Position numbers and translations under genes: made by a program. Under the pieces are notes generated by a model that was given only the letters and a program-made list of their open reading frames with translations, was not told where the DNA came from and searched no databases. Of a stretch of 7,267 nucleotides of DNA, positions 5,763 through 7,267 are shown piece after piece. The stretch comes from DASUME01 sp038257655 (lineage in GTDB: Bacteria; Myxococcota_A; Polyangia; Polyangiales; DASUME01): positions 1 to 7,267 of the forward strand of contig JBBSJC010000429.1 in the NCBI GenBank assembly GCA_038257655.1, in the 5' to 3' direction. Positions within the stretch are counted from its first letter, which is position 1. Each line of letters opens with the position of its first letter.

Positions 5763-6521
5763 ATGACGGACAACCCACCCCTTGCTGCTGCGCCAGGCAG
5801 AGCGCGCAAAACAGCCATCACGCAGTGTCTTCTGGCCCTGACACTCGCGACCACCGCCCTGCTCGCTCCTGGTACCGTGCAGGCCGACGATACCGGATCG
5901 GTTGCTGAGAACACGGACCACGAGCGCCTGTTTTTCGAGCTGGGCCTCGGGCTTAATGGCGCGAGAAAGACAGCGTACATCGGGCGCCTGGAGCAGTTCG
6001 GCTTCGAGAGTCACCACAGCAGTGACGGCTTGGTCTCGGACGCTTCTCCGTTGGTGGCCACGGCTGCGATGGGGTGGATGTTGAGCGAGCACCTGGGCGG
6101 CCTGCTGCGCTATGAGGGGCTCGAGCGGCGCAGCTACTATCGGGACCTGTCTGGACCCTCAGGCAAGAGCCGCGAAGAGACCTTCGCGTGGGCGACTCGT
6201 GCGGTGTCCCTGGGCCTGCGGGCCCGTGTGCCGCTCGCGGGCGAATGGCTCTCGCTCTACGGCGAAGCCGACGTGGGTCTCGGGATCGGAGCCACGAGCA
6301 TGACCGGCGACGGTGTCGATCACAGCGAGCGATACTTCGGCCTGACACTCGGTGGTCGTGCGGGCGTACAAGCCCATGCGGCGCGCTCCTTCGGTTTCTT
6401 TCTCGAAGCGGGGTACACGTACGCGCCCGTGATCGAGAACTTACTCGGAGAAACCCACGACGATGGCGGAGTCGCGATCGCGACCGGCATTCGCGTGCGC
6501 ACCCTGGGAGGATCGTGGTGA
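5763..6521 (+). CDS. Outer-membrane beta-barrel-like protein
   Basis: The 252-residue protein has a Sec signal: a basic stretch (RARK, 13-16), a hydrophobic core (19-36) and a probable cleavage after VQA at residue 41. The mature part alternates short amphipathic stretches such as RLFFELGLGLNG, LVATAAMGWML, HLGGLLRYEGL, YGEADVGLGIG and FGFFLEAGYTYAP with polar turns, the pattern of a small (about 8-10 strand) outer-membrane barrel. The last residue is tryptophan, fitting the C-terminal aromatic signal recognised by the BAM assembly machinery. The ATG at 5763 is the only start before the signal peptide, but no clear Shine-Dalgarno precedes it; a small GAACC/GGTTC inverted repeat (5735-5751) lies just upstream. 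The stop shares one base with the next gene's ATG, so the two are almost certainly co-translated. It is not a clear OmpA: no C-terminal peptidoglycan-binding domain is present. The substrate, if any, is unknown. Confidence 0.75.
   Translation: MTDNPPLAAAPGRARKTAITQCLLALTLATTALLAPGTVQADDTGSVAENTDHERLFFELGLGLNGARKTAYIGRLEQFGFESHHSSDGLVSDASPLVATAAMGWMLSEHLGGLLRYEGLERRSYYRDLSGPSGKSREETFAWATRAVSLGLRARVPLAGEWLSLYGEADVGLGIGATSMTGDGVDHSERYFGLTLGGRAGVQAHAARSFGFFLEAGYTYAPVIENLLGETHDDGGVAIATGIRVRTLGGSW
6506..6512 (+). promoter_or_regulatory. Strong ribosome binding site inside the upstream gene
   Basis: GGGAGGA lies in the final codons of the barrel gene, eight bases before ATG 6521. It fixes that ATG as the start of the small lipoprotein and allows its translation either by coupling or independently. 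Confidence 0.8.
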
Positions 6522-7030
6522 TGAAAACCTCAACGAAGCGTCTGCCGCTCATTCTGCTTTTCTCGTCGCTGCTGCTCGGCGCCTGTCTGGAGAGCGTCGT
6601 AGAGAATCCTGCTTTCGACCTGTGGTGCGGTGAATCTCTGTGCTCGTGGGACCTCGACAGCGGTCGCATCGATCGCGTACCCACCTGGCACGCAAAGGAC
6701 CACGGCGTGTCCTTCCGCGACAAGAACACTCAGATCTCCCAGTTCACCGACGATGCCTCCCTGCGCTGCCTGCATTTTGAAGTGATCGCCGACGCAACAT
6801 CCGCGGCACGCATGACCCTGGCCCTCGACTTCGACGACGATGGTCAGATCGAATGGGAGAAGACGCTCCCCGCCTCCGATTGGAAGACGCTCGAGCTCTG
6901 GGTCAACGCTCCCGACGAGCACCAGGGCGTGCGAGTCATCGCCCGTAAGGAAGGCTCAGGACGAGCGGTGCTCGCGCAACTGCGCGTCAGCGACGATGGC
7001 AGCTGTGCGAACTTCGCGGACGACACCTGA
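6521..7030 (+). CDS. Small lipoprotein with beta-sandwich-like body
   Basis: The 169-residue protein has a textbook lipoprotein signal: basic KTSTKR, hydrophobic LPLILLFSSLL, and lipobox LLGAC with lipidated C22. The mature part has four more cysteines (C36, C41, C83, C162) that could form two disulfides. Its strand-rich wording (RCLHFEVIADA, RMTLALDFDDDG, WKTLELWVNAP, GVRVIARKEGSGRAVLAQL) suggests a jelly-roll or carbohydrate-binding-like sandwich. D103, D105 and D107 followed by glycine form a DxDxDG pattern that could bind calcium. Start and stop overlap with the barrel gene by one base (TGATG). I recall similar 'AFDLWCGESLC' lipoproteins only from myxobacteria. A partner role for the barrel is inferred from the overlap; the ligand is unknown. 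Confidence 0.78.
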   Translation: MKTSTKRLPLILLFSSLLLGACLESVVENPAFDLWCGESLCSWDLDSGRIDRVPTWHAKDHGVSFRDKNTQISQFTDDASLRCLHFEVIADATSAARMTLALDFDDDGQIEWEKTLPASDWKTLELWVNAPDEHQGVRVIARKEGSGRAVLAQLRVSDDGSCANFADDT

Positions 7031-7031
7031 C

Positions 7032-7085
7032 GCAGCACGGCGTTCCGGGCTCGGTGTGCTGCAATGGCCCCTGGATGCGGGGGGC
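7032..7085. terminator. Two stem-loops between convergent lipoprotein and LysR remnant
   Basis: The first is GCAGCAC (7032-7038) with GTGCTGC (7056-7062), a perfect 7-bp stem with a 17-base loop that begins two bases after the lipoprotein stop. The second is GCCCC (7067-7071) with GGGGC (7081-7085). Neither has a T-tract. Their position between converging reading frames fits transcription termination, but that is inference. Confidence 0.35.
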
Positions 7086-7107
7086 ACCAGATGGAGTGCG
7101 GCACCAG

Positions 7108-7266
7108 TTCGACCAGGTCGACACGCGCGCCGCTGAACACGACCTCGACGTGAATCTTCGGATGCTGCCGAACGAAATGGGCAATGGGTAAGCTCAGCAG
7201 GAGGCGGTTGCCGGTTGGACCTGAGGATGCGGTGATGCGCACTACGCCGCGCGGCTCGTGCTCGGC
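7108..7266 (-). pseudogene. Truncated LysR-type transcriptional regulator (fragment)
   Basis: Reading inward from the right edge, 53 residues match the start of a LysR substrate-binding domain: EPRGVVRITASSG, LPIAHFVRQHPKIHVEVVFSG and ARVDLVE. In LysR proteins DLVE is followed by a segment like EGVDLALR. Here the frame continues as LVPHSIWCPPHPG and on into the antisense of the lipoprotein gene (in-frame stop at 6844), with nothing LysR-like in any of the three minus frames. About half or more of the domain is therefore missing, and the fragment is likely a pseudogene or recombination remnant. The DNA-binding half would lie beyond the window. Confidence 0.65.
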
Positions 7267-7267
7267 A

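Noticed and set aside
5953..6729. 258-residue minus-strand ORF opposite the barrel and lipoprotein genes
   Set aside because: It is Arg/Ser-rich with no recognisable motif and runs across two well-supported plus-strand genes; a shadow of their codon bias.
1..7267. tRNA, rRNA, insertion sequence with terminal repeats, or attachment site
   Set aside because: No cloverleaf, ribosomal signature, transposase motif or paired terminal repeats were seen on either strand.
7108..7267. Intact LysR gene running on to the stop at 6844
   Set aside because: After DLVE the sequence is not LysR-like, and the last 180 or so bases are antisense to the lipoprotein gene.

Overview
The window is GC-rich (strong G/C preference at third codon positions). 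It carries large lipoproteins with glycine-rich linkers, many-cysteine repeats and an NtrC-type receiver. This combination suggests a myxobacterium (Myxococcota), most like the Polyangiales (Sorangium/Polyangium/Sandaracinus-type genomes). That placement is inferred from protein style; no taxonomic marker gene is present.

Layout, left to right. (1) Bases 1-110 may hold the last codons of an unidentified plus-strand gene. (2) Bases 207-623, minus strand, encode a stand-alone receiver (REC) protein of NtrC style that stops where an AAA+ domain would normally begin. (3) Bases 624-940 are a divergent intergenic region. On the plus strand it holds a near-consensus sigma-54 promoter (742-757) and then an unusually structured leader: a perfect tandem octamer, a 7-bp inverted repeat, and three overlapping arms that can form two mutually exclusive perfect hairpins. 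(4) Bases 941-5164 encode a 1407-residue lipoprotein. It has a lipobox, a Gly/Asn/Asp linker, eight 8-cysteine modules, a central part (carboxypeptidase-regulatory-like beta domain followed by a glutamine-amidotransferase/ThuA-like fold), and eight more 8-cysteine modules. (5) Bases 5165-5762 are mostly non-coding, with a C9 tract and one credible small minus-strand gene (5269-5523). A second, doubtful ORF lies just upstream of that gene. (6) Bases 5763-7030 hold two overlapping genes: a signal-peptide beta-barrel-like outer-membrane protein, then a small lipoprotein whose ATG shares a base with the upstream stop and is preceded by a strong ribosome binding site. (7) Bases 7032-7085 hold two stem-loops, and 7108-7266 (minus strand) is a LysR-type regulator fragment whose family similarity ends abruptly.

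How it fits together (inference): the main locus looks like a sigma-54-controlled, surface-anchored giant disulfide-rich protein. The adjacent divergent receiver could take part in its signalling but cannot itself open a sigma-54 promoter without an AAA+ domain. The downstream pair is a separate envelope unit: a barrel in the outer membrane with a co-translated lipoprotein partner. The most notable items are the 8+8 cysteine-module architecture and the promoter and leader in front of it.
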